A stretch of DNA of 64,000 nucleotides from Eopsaltria australis (taxonomy: Eukaryota > Chordata > Aves > Passeriformes > Petroicidae). Position 1 is the stretch's first letter; each line of letters starts with the position of its first letter. A model generated the notes under the pieces. The model worked only from the letters and a program-made list of their open reading frames with translations. It searched no databases and was not told the DNA's origin. The stretch is taken from contig JAVTVJ010000373.1 in the NCBI GenBank assembly GCA_034509425.1, positions 682,001-746,000 on the forward strand, written 5' to 3'. A program made the position numbers and the translations under genes. This document shows, piece by piece, positions 12,901 through 58,600 of the stretch.

Positions 12901-15041
12901 ATTTTTCTTCATTGATGCACACTTCCCACCCAAAGGCAATGGATTTATTAAACAGGAAAATACTGTTTATAGATCTATAAAGGAGAACCCACCACAGAAA
13001 TAAAAACAATGCTGGTGATGTGGTAGACAGCAACAAAACAAGACATACCAACAATCTTGGGTCTGACTTAACCTAAAGGGGTGCTCCCTCTCCTACCTTA
13101 CAGACCTGCAGATGAGCTCTGTCCTGGCGAGGAGATGGGAGTGAGGGGGTGCTACATGGCTCTCCTGCAAGCGTGACAGGGAACAGACTACCAGAGAAAT
13201 TCATCTACCATGACACCTGGCTCCCTTTTCTCAGAGGGTCCAAGCTTCCAGTTGGTTGTCCTCCGTTCTGCTTTCCTGACAATGTAAGATTTCTTTGTGA
13301 AAAGCCCTTCTGATTTGCCTTAGAAATTTGTGGACTTGTAATGGATGGTCTGTCATCTGCAGCAGTTTGGGGCCACATTAAATAAGGCTTGATTTTAAGC
13401 TATCACACCTTAGCTGCCAGCAGAAGGCAAAAAGACATACTAATGGGCTCTTCACCAAAATAAATTCAATTAACTTTCACACATTTTGTCAACACAGCTG
13501 CATTTCATATTATCTGGGAAATACAAGTGCGCCGTTACTTAAAATTTAAGTGCTACTACAGATCCCAAGTTTAGCTCATCTGGAACAAAACACTGGCACT
13601 TACTCTTTTCTTTATGAGCAAATCATGACATGATTATTTTAATTCTTAATAGACACATGCAGGATGCCAGAACACCTCAGAAAACTTTTCCAACTGGCAG
13701 TGGACTGCCTGCTTAGGAAAGCTGCTGTGTTACAGAATCACAAAGACTCATAGAATATCCTGAGTTGGAAGGGACTCACAAAAATCATAGACGTCCAACT
13801 CCTGGCCCTGCACAAGACACCCCAAGAGTCACACTGTGTGTCTGAGAGGATTGTCCAAACTCTTCTCGAACTCTGTCAGGCTGGTGCTGTGACCACTGCC
13901 CTGGGGAGCTGTTCCAGTGCCCAACCATACTCTGGGTGAAGAACCTTTCCCTGATACCCAACCCAAACCTCTCCAGAGAGAACTTCAGGTCATTCCCTCA
14001 GGTCCTGTCACTGATCACCACAGAGATCAGTGCCTGCCCCTGCTCTCCCACTCATGAAGAAGTTGTAGGCTTCAGTGAGGTCTCCCGTCACCCTTCTCCA
14101 GGCTGAACAGACCAAGTGACCTCAGCTGCTTCTCATATGGCTTCCCCTCTGGACCTTTCACATCTTTGTAGCCCTTCTTGTCTTTCCCACACTGCTGGCC
14201 CTGTGTCCACTGCCCAGCCACCCCGCCACACCTCCCTGTTTACAAAGGAAGCCGTGCACCAGAGCTGTGTATTCTGTGCCACAGGGCTCCTCGAGCCAAC
14301 TCACGAAGGCCACAGCCCACCCCTGGAAGCAAGCTCCAACTCCGCATGTGGCATTGAAGTATCCCTAGATCCTACAGTCCTGCCGGGAGCTCAGTGCTGG
14401 GCAGGGTGGCTGCCCACATCTCAGCCCCTGAGGTGCTGGAAGAGCTCCACCAGAGGTGTTCCTGCAGCGAGCGGCACTGCCTGCTCCAACAGGTGACAGC
14501 ACCTGTTATTGACACCGATGTCACTTCAGCGGTGCTCAGCATGAAAAGGGAACATTTCGCCGCCTAGATCAACACGCACATACGCCGGTCGTTCCCAAAA
14601 GAACGGGTTTTCGTCCTTGGGAAGCGAAGCACAGAGTGACAGCCCCGACAACGGGGAGCAAGGGCACGATAACCTGCTTGTCCTGAGGCGAGTCCCAGCT
14701 CCCCGGCCGATGTGCCGCTGAAAAACTCCGAGGCTCACACCGCAGCCCGGAGACCTCGGTCGAGACGGACCTCCGGCACCAGAGCCCCCCGGGCCCCGGC
14801 TCCCGGCCGGGCCCGCGTTCCGCTGCCCGCGCCCGAGGGGTGGGAGGGGAGCTCCGAGGGGGAAACACCGCCCGGGCAGCGACGCCCCCGGGCCCGCTAC
14901 GGGCCGCGCCAGCCCGGCTGCCCCGCGGCGCCGCCGCCCCGCCGAGGGAGCGGGCACTTCCAGCAGCCTCCCCACCCCGTGTTCCACGCACGATTTCCCT
15001 GCCTCCTTCCCTCCTTGTCCCCAGCAGGGGCCACTCACCAT
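424..15041 (-). CDS. SLC30A6: Zinc transporter 6 (ZnT6), complete coding sequence in 14 exons
   Basis: Coding exons in transcript order: 15039-15041, 12475-12561, 11793-11877, 10688-10730, 8585-8650, 8104-8184, 6834-6869, 5948-6042, 5238-5286, 3320-3439, 2922-3024, 2572-2619, 1935-2003, 424-921. They sum to 1,383 nt (460 residues plus TAA), against 461 in human; every junction is GT/AG and in phase. Six membrane segments are visible near residues 33-53, 62-80, 100-120, 136-155, 201-220 and 225-245, followed by a cytosolic C-terminal domain (about 246-345) and a Ser/Pro-rich tail with a TPAKPSSPPPEF motif. The TM2 and TM5 segments contain no histidine, so the HxxxD-type zinc site of transporting family members is absent, as known for ZnT6. 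Family knowledge: ZnT6 is the non-transporting partner of ZnT5 in the early secretory pathway/Golgi, loading zinc into alkaline phosphatases. The N-terminal GTIHLFRK, TM2 and C-terminal QPRP sequences match vertebrate ZnT6 almost residue for residue. Confidence 0.97.
5459..5491. repeat. Tandem 17-bp duplication
   Basis: The 16-mer ATCTCTCATAATAATC occurs at 5459-5474 and again at 5476-5491, giving two perfect copies with a 17-bp period. It lies in the SLC30A6 intron between the exons at 5238-5286 and 5948-6042 and looks like a local slippage duplication. Confidence 0.8.
9640..9710 (-). mobile_element. Short degraded CR1-like fragment
   Basis: The stretch ATCTTCTAGTCCAACCCC followed by a partly matching continuation resembles the usual reverse complement of a CR1 3' region. 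It is very short and ends at an A-rich run (9712-9735). It lies in a SLC30A6 intron, and the call is weak. Confidence 0.35.
13731..14165 (-). mobile_element. CR1 LINE 3' fragment in SLC30A6 intron 1
   Basis: The plus strand starts with CAGAATCACAAAGACTCATAG, then GAGTTGGAAGGGACTC and the familiar CR1 antisense landmarks (CCTGGGGAGCTGTTCCAGTGCCC-like, AGAACCTTTCCCTGATACCCAA-like, CTCCAGGCTGAACAGACCAA-like). The tail-type repeat is on the left, so the element is sense on the minus strand and truncated at its 5' end, as most CR1 copies are. Its right end is lost in unrelated GC-rich sequence near 14,165. Confidence 0.85.
14165..14510. other. GC-rich intronic block of unknown origin
   Basis: Between the CR1 and the SLC30A6 CpG island lies about 350 bp of GC-rich but CpG-poor sequence. 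It does not continue the CR1 pattern I recognise. A 126-codon plus-strand frame crosses it and part of the CR1; it has no start context, splice or family signature to support it. It may be an older, diverged repeat. Confidence 0.4.
15039..15041 (-). CDS. SLC30A6: SLC30A6 exon 1: start codon only
   Basis: The first coding exon contributes only ATG, followed directly by the donor GTGAGT. The next exon (12475-12561) starts in phase with GGG ACA ATA CAC (GTIH), as in mammalian ZnT6 where Met is followed by GTIHLF. In the spliced mRNA the context is A at -3 and G at +4, which is strong. The exon sits inside a CpG island. Confidence 0.9.
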
Positions 15042-15103
15042 ATTACTCCCCGCAGCGGAAGAGACGGCGCCATGCGAGGCCGGAAGGGGCGGGAGAGGTT
15101 CCC

Positions 15104-15117
15104 GTCGCCGCGGCAAC
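15104..15117. promoter_or_regulatory. RFX X-box-like element upstream of SLC30A6
   Basis: GTCGCC and GGCAAC half-sites, separated by GC, fit the X-box consensus GTYRCC N1-3 RGYAAC. The site lies about 65 bp upstream of the ATG in the CpG island. It is called from consensus match only. Confidence 0.35.
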
Positions 15118-15329
15118 GAGCGGGCCCGGGGGGACACGTGGCGGAAGCGGCGCCCGCCGGGAGCTGGCAGCGGCTCCGTGCCGATCCCGCGGGATGTGCG
15201 GCCCGACCCGCCCCCCCGGCCCTCCTTCCCGGCCGGCGGCCGCGGAGCTGGCAGCAAACCTTGAGACATAAAGGTCTTGTCTGCCCGCTGCCTGCGAGAA
15301 TCCAAGGGACGGGCTCCGACGGGTGGTCA

Positions 15330-15545
15330 GCATCAGAATCAGAGTCCAAGCCGTGACCAAACGCCACCTTGTCAACCAGACCATGGCACTGAGTGCCACG
15401 TCCAGTCTTTCCTTTAAACACCTCCAGGGATGGTGACTCCACTGCTTCCCGGGCAGCCTATTCCAATGTCTAACCACCCTTTCTGCGAATAAATTTTTCC
15501 TAGTATTGACCCTAAACCTCCCATGGCACTGCTTTAAGGCTGTCG
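15330..15545 (-). mobile_element. CR1 LINE fragment just upstream of SLC30A6
   Basis: The plus strand carries typical CR1 antisense text: GACCAAACGCCACCTTGTCA, ACCATGGCACTGAGTGCCAC, CACCTCCAGGGATGGTGACT and CCTATTCCAATGTCTAACCA. The terminal repeat end is degraded (CATCAGAATCAGAGTCCAAG). Sense is the minus strand. It begins about 290 bp upstream of the SLC30A6 start codon, directly beside the CpG island. Confidence 0.9.
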
Positions 15546-18500
15546 TAGTCCCAGGCCACTACAGCAATTCCGCAAGGATGGGTTTGGTTCCTCCGTACAG
15601 CAATGTGCTGGCGTCCCCACCGCCAGCCCTCGCCCTGCCGCGGTGCTCGGCATTCATGGCACTCGGGACACAGCCTGCAAAAGGCATTCCTATTCCCCAG
15701 CAGAACCCCCAAAGGACGGCAGGAATTATGTAGAAAATGTAGTCGCTTTTCTGTGTGCCGAGACTCTTAGAACTTCTCCCGTTGCTCTGAATACGACAAA
15801 CTTTAGAAGGATTGCAGTCCCGAGGAGGGATCCGCACGCACTCTGACCCCATCCCAGAGGCTGCTGCTATCCAGAGCAGACTGGGAAAGAGGATTCTGCC
15901 TCTGACTACTGCTACCGAGGCTCTGGAGCACAGGGACACGAGGTGACAGCAATCCCCCTGTGTGGGTGGCCAGCAGATCGCTTTCGTGTCCAGAAATTCC
16001 TGTCAGAAGGACCACTTTGCATGGAAAGTAGAACAAAATACAGAACAGAATTCTTCTTGGAAGCGCGGATAGCTTCTTCTTAAGAAAAATTGTGTTGCAA
16101 AGCACCTGCATGGGATTGAATGTACTGAAAGATTTAGTCACAAGACAGCTTATTTATTATTTATTATTATTTGCAAAGCAAGTGGAAAAGAGGTAGGAAT
16201 AAATTTGAATAATTAAAATTTTGTGCCTAGGAAGATACTTGAAACGACCTTCTGTAACACTGCCTTATCTCTGTTGTTTTAAGAGTCCATTCAGTTCTCC
16301 AGTACCCATAGCTGAACTGGTTAAAAATGTTATTTGTATCTCTCCTGTTCTGTAAAGCAGACCAAAATACCTGACTGTGGGTGAGAGAGAAGCTTGTACA
16401 TCAAATTAAACCAAGAACAAGCCAGTCTTTAATCTGCTTCACAGTTAAGTGCTTCACAGACAAGTTTTAAGTATGTATTGTCTCCTGTTCTCGTGCATTT
16501 GCAGAGCATGTGATTTTATTACTGATAAAAAAGATAAAATAATTTTTATTTCCCAGATTTTGAGTGTACCTGGTCATTACAGGACACAGCATCATTAATT
16601 AATAACAACTATCAGACTGATCAGGTAATTGTATTCCATAAAATATATTTAATGTCTCAGACCTCACTCTAAGCTCTTGGCTGTAATCAGTAGATTTTTT
16701 TTCTAGTGTATGAAAGAAGTTTTGGAAACTATTTGCAGAAAACAGATTTGCACTTTATAGAATCTGGATGACAACAGGCAAGAGCATTCAAACTGCAGCT
16801 GCTGCCTCCTTTCAAATGTAGTGAGGAAATCAGAACTCAGGTGAACCACTGCATAATTTGCTCCACAAACCTGTTTGGTTACTTCATTATTGACACAGTA
16901 TCAGGATTTTGATTATTTCATGTCATGGGGTATTTCTTCCCGGAAGAGGCCAATAGTTATTAGAAACTGCACTTGTAGAAGTGTCTTCACAGAACACAAA
17001 TTCTACAATAGCACAGCTGATACTAGCATTCTCCATGTAACAAAACTAAGTCTTCAAGGATGTCTTAAAACTGAGGCAGGTTTGAGGCCTTTTAGAAATT
17101 GCTAAAATGAGATTTGAAAATAACAGAAGTTAGAGACTTAGAACATATTGATCTTGCAGTATATACTTGTCAAAAAAGTGGAAATCTCAAAACTCTGTGG
17201 TAAAAACAACACACTTTGCTTGATAGGTTGTTTGTAGGCTGATATTCTGAAAAATGTGGTTTTTAATATAGCTACAACACAGCACCTGAAATAACCCCCC
17301 CAAGTGTTGAGAGATGGATTTTAGTTAAATTATATTTTTCTGCCTTCACCACTACATGTGTTTTCTGTTTTATCATGATACACAGAATAAAAAATTACTT
17401 TGAGAAAGTTGCATAACTGTCTTCTCCAGAGCCACATCAACCCTTGTATGAAACAGGCTGGATTTCACAAGTTCACAACATATTTAGAAATATGCAGAAA
17501 GATGGCATGTTGGAAAAAAACAACAACAAAAACCCCAAAACAAAACAAGCCCCACCCACCCAAACAAATGAAACAACAAAACCAAACCAAACCAACAAAA
17601 ACAAAACAAAACAAAACAAACAAACAAACCAAAAAACCAAACCAACCATACCAAAAAAAACACAAAGAAACAAAACAAAACCCAACAACTTTAAACTTAC
17701 TTTTTTCTCCCTTTTCTCTGGTGAACTTAGAGCACTAAAATACAGAAATAAACAGATCTTCTGAAGTACACCAGCATCTAACACTGGGCATGCAGCCTTG
17801 TCTCTGCCCCTTGGCTGGAATGGGAACAAGTTAATGAATCCAAGATACTTCAGTCCAGGGTATGCTGCCAGAAACAAAATCTCTGTAGATTTCAAAATAC
17901 AAATGTTGGGTGATTTTTAAAATGCTCTTCCTTCTTCACTAATTTTAATTTATCTGATTATCTCCTCTACAAGAATAAAATATTTGAATGTCTATAACCT
18001 ATACACAGAATTACCAATAGAAATAATTTTAGTGGTTCAAAATCTACCTCCAAGCATTAGTATTTCAGCCAAAGAGAGAGACTTTGGATAGAAAACAATG
18101 ATGTCTTTCTCTCCTAAGGAATTACTCCTCAACAGAAGCAGGAATAGTTCATATGCTTCAGTCCAAAATATTGGGGTTTTTTCCTCATTGCCATATTGAT
18201 TTTTATTTGGTTGGTTTGTCTTAGCAGTGATTGACATCATGATGTGTGGGAGGCAGTGGTCATGGCTGGTTTTTGAGAGACCCCTAATGCTGCCAGGTAT
18301 GTTACATATATATTACAATGAGTCTTAAAAAAGTAAAGTTTGATTAATCTTATGTTCAGAATGGAACTGTAATAACAGAACATGCCCACAGCTGTAGGCA
18401 GTACAGATGCAGCCTTAAGACAAAGAATTAGAAATGGTAAGGAGATGGGGATAAGTAAAGAATTTATATTGTTAACTCAGAATTAACATCAGTACTCTCC

Positions 18501-18640
18501 CTCAAAAGAAAAGCCATTTGGAAACCATGCCAATTGGCTCCAAACTTTTCAGGACTTCACCATGACCACAAGGATTAGTTATGTGAAACCTCCTGGTTTT
18601 CACCATGACCTAGCAAGACTAGGATAAGCACACACTTTCG
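15546..18640. other. Intergenic region between SLC30A6 and the SPAST 3' end
   Basis: I see no gene here. The first 400 bp still contain moderately GC-rich sequence with short open frames lacking coding signatures. The rest is AT-rich and holds one C/A-rich simple repeat at 17,514-17,691. The right boundary is the most distal plausible SPAST poly(A) signal. Confidence 0.6.
17514..17691. repeat. C/A-rich simple repeat (CAAAA/CCAAA type)
   Basis: About 180 bp consist almost only of A and C: runs of AACAAAACA, CCAAACCAAACC and CAAACAAACAAACC. Open frames on both strands (Lys/Thr/Gln/Pro-rich on plus, Phe/Val/Leu/Gly/Trp-rich on minus) are by-products of this composition. Confidence 0.9.
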
Positions 18641-18651
18641 GTTTAAGCACA

Positions 18652-18657
18652 TTTATT
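18652..18657 (-). terminator. SPAST: Candidate distal SPAST poly(A) signal
   Basis: On the minus strand CCTAAATAAATGTGC is followed at about 20 nt by AAGTGTGTGCTTATCC, a GU-rich downstream element. This is a complete-looking poly(A) site. Confidence 0.45.
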
Positions 18658-18890
18658 TAGGAAGTAGCACTTCTGTTTACATTAGTTTTAAGAACTTAAG
18701 TTCTTTAGCAACTGATTTATTTACATATTTATTGTTCCATCATCTGGTATACAACACCTAATGTTTTTAAATTTTCTTTTAAACCAGCAGCAATTTAATA
18801 GGCTTCAAGTTTAATGAAAAGGCTTTTCGTTTTGGACGTTTTATCTGATAAACAGACAAGAGAACAGTAAGAATAGGACAAACAAAACAT

Positions 18891-18896
18891 TTTATT
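18891..18896 (-). terminator. SPAST: Candidate proximal SPAST poly(A) signal
   Basis: On the minus strand CACAATAAAATG is followed by TTTTGTTTGTCCTATTC, a U/GU-rich downstream element. The site lies about 5.3 kb after the stop codon, 240 bp before the distal alternative. Confidence 0.45.
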
Positions 18897-21172
18897 GTGA
18901 GCTAAAGCTATGTGACTGCTCGTCATGCTTTTTTACATTGCTTATTAGTAAAATGGTGTTTAACATTTCAGATAACATTCTTAAAAGAACAATGAAACAA
19001 AAGTGCTTCAAAACAACAGAATACAAAAATTAATCCCATCCCAGACTGGAGTTGTCCAATATATTTTATGGGGGTGGGGTATGGTGTTTTGTCTCCACCT
19101 TTGGTTTTCATCACTTTAATACAGATTTCTGAAAAATACTGACTAGCCCTTCACATGACTGAAAATTGGAATAGTGTGGCAAAAACAGCTTCTGTATTTC
19201 CAGTCCCTTTGACAGGTGTGCGACTGTTAGAAAAAGTACTTTCTTCCCCACTTCTACTGGGAGAAAACCCTGCAAAACTGAGAGGTTAATATGCCTATAT
19301 TAACCAACTACAAAGAATGCTGACCTTTTATCCTCAAAGCCACTTCTCTGAAGAAAGGATTTTTTAAGAAGTGTATCTTATGAAGGCAAGGAAAGTCTTA
19401 CAGCAGACCAAGGTTCATCACCATAGAAGTAATGTCAAGCATTTTCAAATCAAAACATCAGATTCTGAAGAATCTGCAATGTTGAGCCAGTACATTGAAT
19501 CCACTGGAGGAGTGTATACCTTGCCAATTATTGCTGAACTCAGGAGGTAGTTATTGACAAGGTAGGAAGTTTCCACTCTAAGTCAGTTAACGATTTACAC
19601 AAGAAGCAGGAAAAACAGAAAACATATTTCCCTGTATTTGACAAGATGATTCTGTGTTTGCAGGAAGTGACAGCTTAATTTCCTCATCCTGTGGAATTAT
19701 AATTACCATAATTAAAATAATTGAAAATTATAATTAAATAAAAATTCTATAAGAAAACAGCTGATCAATTGGTCATCTCTTAGGATGTCTGCAGATCATC
19801 CCAAGAATGAAAATTCATATAAGTCAGTAAAACAATTCTTCAACACTAAACAGCAGCTTAAGAGAAACTAGTAACAAAACTGCCTCCAATTAGCACAATG
19901 ACTGAGTTAACTAGCTGCTTTCACTACCTGCTTGCTACTCTTCACTCCATTTTTGTTATCTGGTAGAAACCCCAACAACTGAAAGCACCACAAGAGCTTG
20001 AGGCTGCCACAGACACTGAACGCAAATCTGGTCAGATACAGTAGCACTGGACACCTCCCAAAGCTGCCACATGCAGAAGCATCACTAAAGCGCTGGAGAA
20101 GCATGTCCTAGGCACAGCTATGCATTATCTGTGTCTTGGGTAGGAAAGCACTGTCAAAATCTAGGGCACAAAGTCTCACCACAACAGGTGATTAAGAAAA
20201 AACCCTAAGGAGAATGCTGCTTTCCAGTTGCAGACCAGATGTCTCAGTTCAATTTGCCAGCATATCTGACTTCAGTATTCCCAGTACTAAGTACTTAAAT
20301 TTCACAAGAGGGACTTGACAGCAGAGCCCCCTTATTTAGAATAGAAAAAATACTATTTATTCTACACCAGAAGGTAAGGTGAATTGAGTTATATGTATAA
20401 AAACTGTCATTTTAAAAACATTTGAGAGAACGTAACACTAAAACCAGCAATAGCCTCTAATTAGTGCAGTGACAACATTCCTTCTCAGTTTAGAGATACC
20501 ATTCTTACTCATTTTTTGAAGTGTTATCACATTTGTTATCAACATAAAATTACAGGGCCATATTCAACAGAATTGTATTAGTGACTGGCTTTGAGGCAGT
20601 CTCAGGGGCACAATGCCTATTTCTGATACACTAAACCCTGTAAAATCTAAGAAACGAACAGGACAGAGAAACTTATTTGTGCATAAATATCCCAGCTTAA
20701 GGCTCATCTTCAATATTCTGTGTTGGTTTTGTCTTAGCATATGCAGAAAATCTGTATGCATTTGCTGTAGTCCACAGAAAAGTCAACATTAGTAAAGGGA
20801 ACATCGTAACACATGACAAATTCTCATTTTAAGGAGAAAGAGCAATTTACAGTACTTGAATTTTCCCCTCCTGTTATGCCACCAAAAGTAGCTGTCTGAA
20901 AGGACACTGTCCTTCCAGTATGTTGAAAGACAAGAAGTGTGGCTCCTGCTTAATAAAAGCAGAAAGATATATGAAGAAGGGTGTTAGAAAAACACAAGGG
21001 ATTTGGATTGGTTTTATTTTCTCTCTTCAGTAACTGCTACACTTGCAAGTCAGTAAAACACACTTGCAGAGGGCCAGACAAGCTGCTTACTAATCATGTC
21101 AAAAAAGTGGGTCAAGTAGCTCATTCACTAGCAGGAGGCAGAGTCACAGCAAAAATAAAGGGGGAAAACCAA

Positions 21173-21212
21173 GAAAAGAAAAAAAAAAAAAGAAAAAGAA
21201 AGGAAAAAACCA
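21173..21212. repeat. A/G-rich low-complexity run
   Basis: AAGAAAAGAAAAAAA-type purine tract inside the probable SPAST 3' UTR, read as a pyrimidine run in the transcript. Confidence 0.85.
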
Positions 21213-22830
21213 GCTCAGACAGCTAATGGAATGGTAGCATCCACAAAGGATAAAGGCATCCAAGCTGCTGTCCTGTTTATCCTGATTCAAGACATTGTAT
21301 TAGAACATAACCTGATTTTATGGAAAATATTGTTGCAAAGTTCTTTATAAGTACTATAGACTTGGGAATTGTTTTTTGGGGTGGGGGGGAAGGTCTGGCA
21401 TTTTATTTCCCGTTGTTGTGGTTGTTTTTCCCCAGATCTGCTCTTATACACAGTTAATCCAACATACAGATGGTATCACTGAGCTGGGACTTAGTACATG
21501 TAAAACAAGGAGTAAGATGCAAGATAATGCCTTAAGGTCAGCAGAATTATTCTTAAAAGATACTTACTCAGAAAATGGCATAAGACAAGACATTTAAAGG
21601 AGATTTATGAACCAAACAGCACCTAGCCATGGGCTAAGAATCCAGCAGCTGTGGGGCAAACTGATGTTACAGAACAAAACTTTCTTCTTTTTACTGTGTT
21701 CCAGCACTGATTTATAGGGCTGTAGTTCAGCAGAAACAGTCAACGTAAGAGAAGACCAAAAAGCAGCTGTACCAGTCACACAGATTCTCTTGACCTGAAC
21801 TAGTTGTACAAACAAGGGCAAGAACTGGTCCCTTTTCTTTCTAAGTAGCAGCTAGTGATTCTGACTTTTTGTGCTGCACACTGGTGCTACTTTAGCAGAT
21901 GGGGACTTCTGTCTCAACATTTCAGGTACCTATCCCATGCCAATGAGTATGTACTTGAAATAAATAACCAGTATAGTCCTCAAAATTAAATGGACAAAAC
22001 CAAGGGTTTTATAACAATCCTTTAGGAACACTCAAAACCAGAAGTGTTATCTTCAAAGTTCTCATTTGCAAAGGATCTCAAGGAAAGCTTTATGAATAAA
22101 ACCAAGGCCCTTCCTTAGCTGTAGCTATTTGGCAGATGCTAATACAACAGTAATGTTCATGCTTAGCACTATGAAGAATATTACAAATATGGATCAAGTC
22201 ACCCAGGAATCTCCAACAGAGATGGTCTACTGAAGGCAGAACTAAGGCAAAGCAAGACATGAGATTTAAGAATCTGAAATCTTTTAGCGTTTCTCCAGAA
22301 AAGTGAATCAGGGGAACCAAAGTCACATGTTTCATTTACTTAAGACGTACATTTGAAAGAGTCCTGTCCTTAGAAGGCTTCAAGTGGTTTGGTTAGACTA
22401 TTTCAAAAGGCATACTAGTGGAACACAATCTTCTCTTATTTGATTGCTTTTAATCTTAAGATCAGTTAAAAGCATCTCTGGTTGAAAACCAAAAAGAAGA
22501 ATCCCAAACGTATTGCATATGTGCATGTTAAAGGTTTGACAGAGTTTCTGCTATTAAGTACTCAATACCACACAGTGAGCACAGTCCTTCAGAGTATTAC
22601 TATACCTACAACTGCATCTATCAGCTAGGGTTGGTTTTTTTCATATATACATATAATATATTATTTATAGTCAACTTTCAGGTAAGTAGTTCCAAAAATT
22701 AAGTTAAATGAAAAATTAAAACCAAATTTTCTGTTAAGACCAAAAGCCAACAACATTTACAACTCATTTTCATTAAAACAACAGTAAACAAAACACATTT
22801 TTGCAGTATCACTAAGTTGGGAGAAGTGTA

Positions 22831-22925
22831 AAAAAAGCCCCAAACCAACAACAACAAAAAAACCAACCAAAAAAACCCCAAAAACCCCCCAAAAAACCCC
22901 AAAACAAAAAAAAAAAAAAAACAAC
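22831..22925. repeat. A/C-rich tract in the SPAST 3' UTR
   Basis: The plus strand shows alternating C4-C6 and A5-A8 runs ending in a long A run. The transcript strand (minus) therefore carries G4, G6, G4 and a more distant G4, separated by U tracts. Confidence 0.9.
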
Positions 22926-24193
22926 AACTCAGAAACTTGCTTTAACAAGGAACTAGTGTTCTGCCTTGCAAACATCTGTGTTTAATCCATGTAGAATTTG
23001 TAAACAAGATGTTGGGCCTTTAGAAGTAAAGGCAAAAATGCTTTCCTTTATTATGGTATTTAAAGGCTATCGTTTAAGAGTTTGTTCTTTTTAATAGCTT
23101 GTCATTTATATAATAAAAACAAGTATTTGTACAAAGATGCAGTTTCTTTTTAAAAAAGCAGATCAGTTGAGTGTTTCATACTTGAATATATAAACCGAAA
23201 CATATGAAAAGCTATAAAAACATTAACGTGTGCCATGTACTAAACATGTAGCCTCGCATTTTAATGCTTACATGTGGAGATTAAAAAAATTATCACAATG
23301 GAAATTTTACTTTCAATTATCATAAACAGACCAAAATACAGAGTATAGAAACACGTCATTTCTGAAAGTCGACAGTTAGCATCACTTACTCTCTCAAACA
23401 TCAGCTGGGCTCAAGTTGTACACTGCAAGCATAAGCTAACTTTCTACCAATGGAAGCGTTACAAAATGCATTAAGAGAAAATACTGCCAGTAAATGAATG
23501 TATCAGTCCATTCTTTTATTTAGTAGTTTTTCTTTTAAAAGGCAGTTTGGATTGGTTTTATAAGGTTGGGGTTTTTTGCTGTTCTGCTATCAAAGGTCTT
23601 CTTTAAACCTGTCCTGTGAACAATTCAGTCACATTACAACAAAACAAAAAGACAAATAATAACAGACCAGCTGCTTTTAACATTTTAATAATCGTAATTC
23701 CCCAATGCTGTTCTTCCACTCTGCACAGGGAAATCGTTTTATTTGGCACGTTAAGGATAAAAAAAGTCAAAAAAATGAACCGAAGTTTACAAACCTCCAA
23801 TTGAACATCATTGTTCCAAGTTCATTGTTCATCAATGTCATGGCAAAATTAAAAACAAAAAAACACACACACAACATAGGGAAAGGCCTTCCAATGATCA
23901 ATATCATCAGGGCCTTGTAGCTGAAACAGTATACACATATTATTGTTCAAACCAGAATTGGATTGCTAGGAATCTTATCTCAAGTCCTGTTGTGCTCTTA
24001 CTTACAGCGTGTAAATCCTCACTAAATGGCAAGGAGGCTTTGATGAACACATTTCACATTGTATAATTTTCTCTTAATCTCAAGTTTCAATGTAGATACT
24101 TAAGTATCTGTAAAGTCCTGTAAACTCTGGCTGCTTCCCAGTCGTCTGCACCAACTGCTCGCCAGGCAGCACTGTTTCACTTCAAGTAGTGTC

Positions 24194-58600
<34,407 letters not shown>

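Larger units (their letters stand above)
14520..15330 (-). promoter_or_regulatory. SLC30A6: CpG-island promoter and 5' end of SLC30A6
   Basis: A dense run of CpG and GC-rich sequence surrounds the start codon. Visible elements upstream of the ATG are an ATGGCG (YY1-like) box at 15,068-15,073, an ETS-type CCGGAAG at 15,080-15,086 merging into an Sp1-type GGGGCGGG at 15,086-15,093, and an RFX X-box-like GTCGCC-GC-GGCAAC at 15,104-15,117. There is no obvious TATA box, which fits a housekeeping gene with dispersed initiation. The exact transcription start is not visible. Confidence 0.75.
18640..24193 (-). other. SPAST: Probable SPAST 3' UTR
   Basis: The last SPAST exon has no further splice evidence after the stop at 24,194-24,196, and the 5.5 kb downstream contains no other gene. 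Two good AATAAA hexamers with downstream GU/U-rich sequence lie at 18,891-18,896 and 18,652-18,657; further AATAAA copies occur inside, for example at 23,047-23,052. Long AT-rich 3' UTRs are usual for vertebrate SPAST. The region includes an A/C-rich tract at 22,831-22,925 and AT-rich dyads near 19,694-19,740. The extent is inferred. Confidence 0.5.

Noticed and set aside
14526..15477. Several long Arg/Ala/Pro/Gly-rich frames on both strands
   Set aside because: They are CpG-island composition effects over the SLC30A6 promoter, first exon and CR1. None fits a spliced gene.
17473..17895. 140-codon minus-strand frame rich in Phe, Val, Leu, Gly and Trp, resembling a membrane protein
   Set aside because: It is produced by the A/C-only simple repeat read on the opposite strand.
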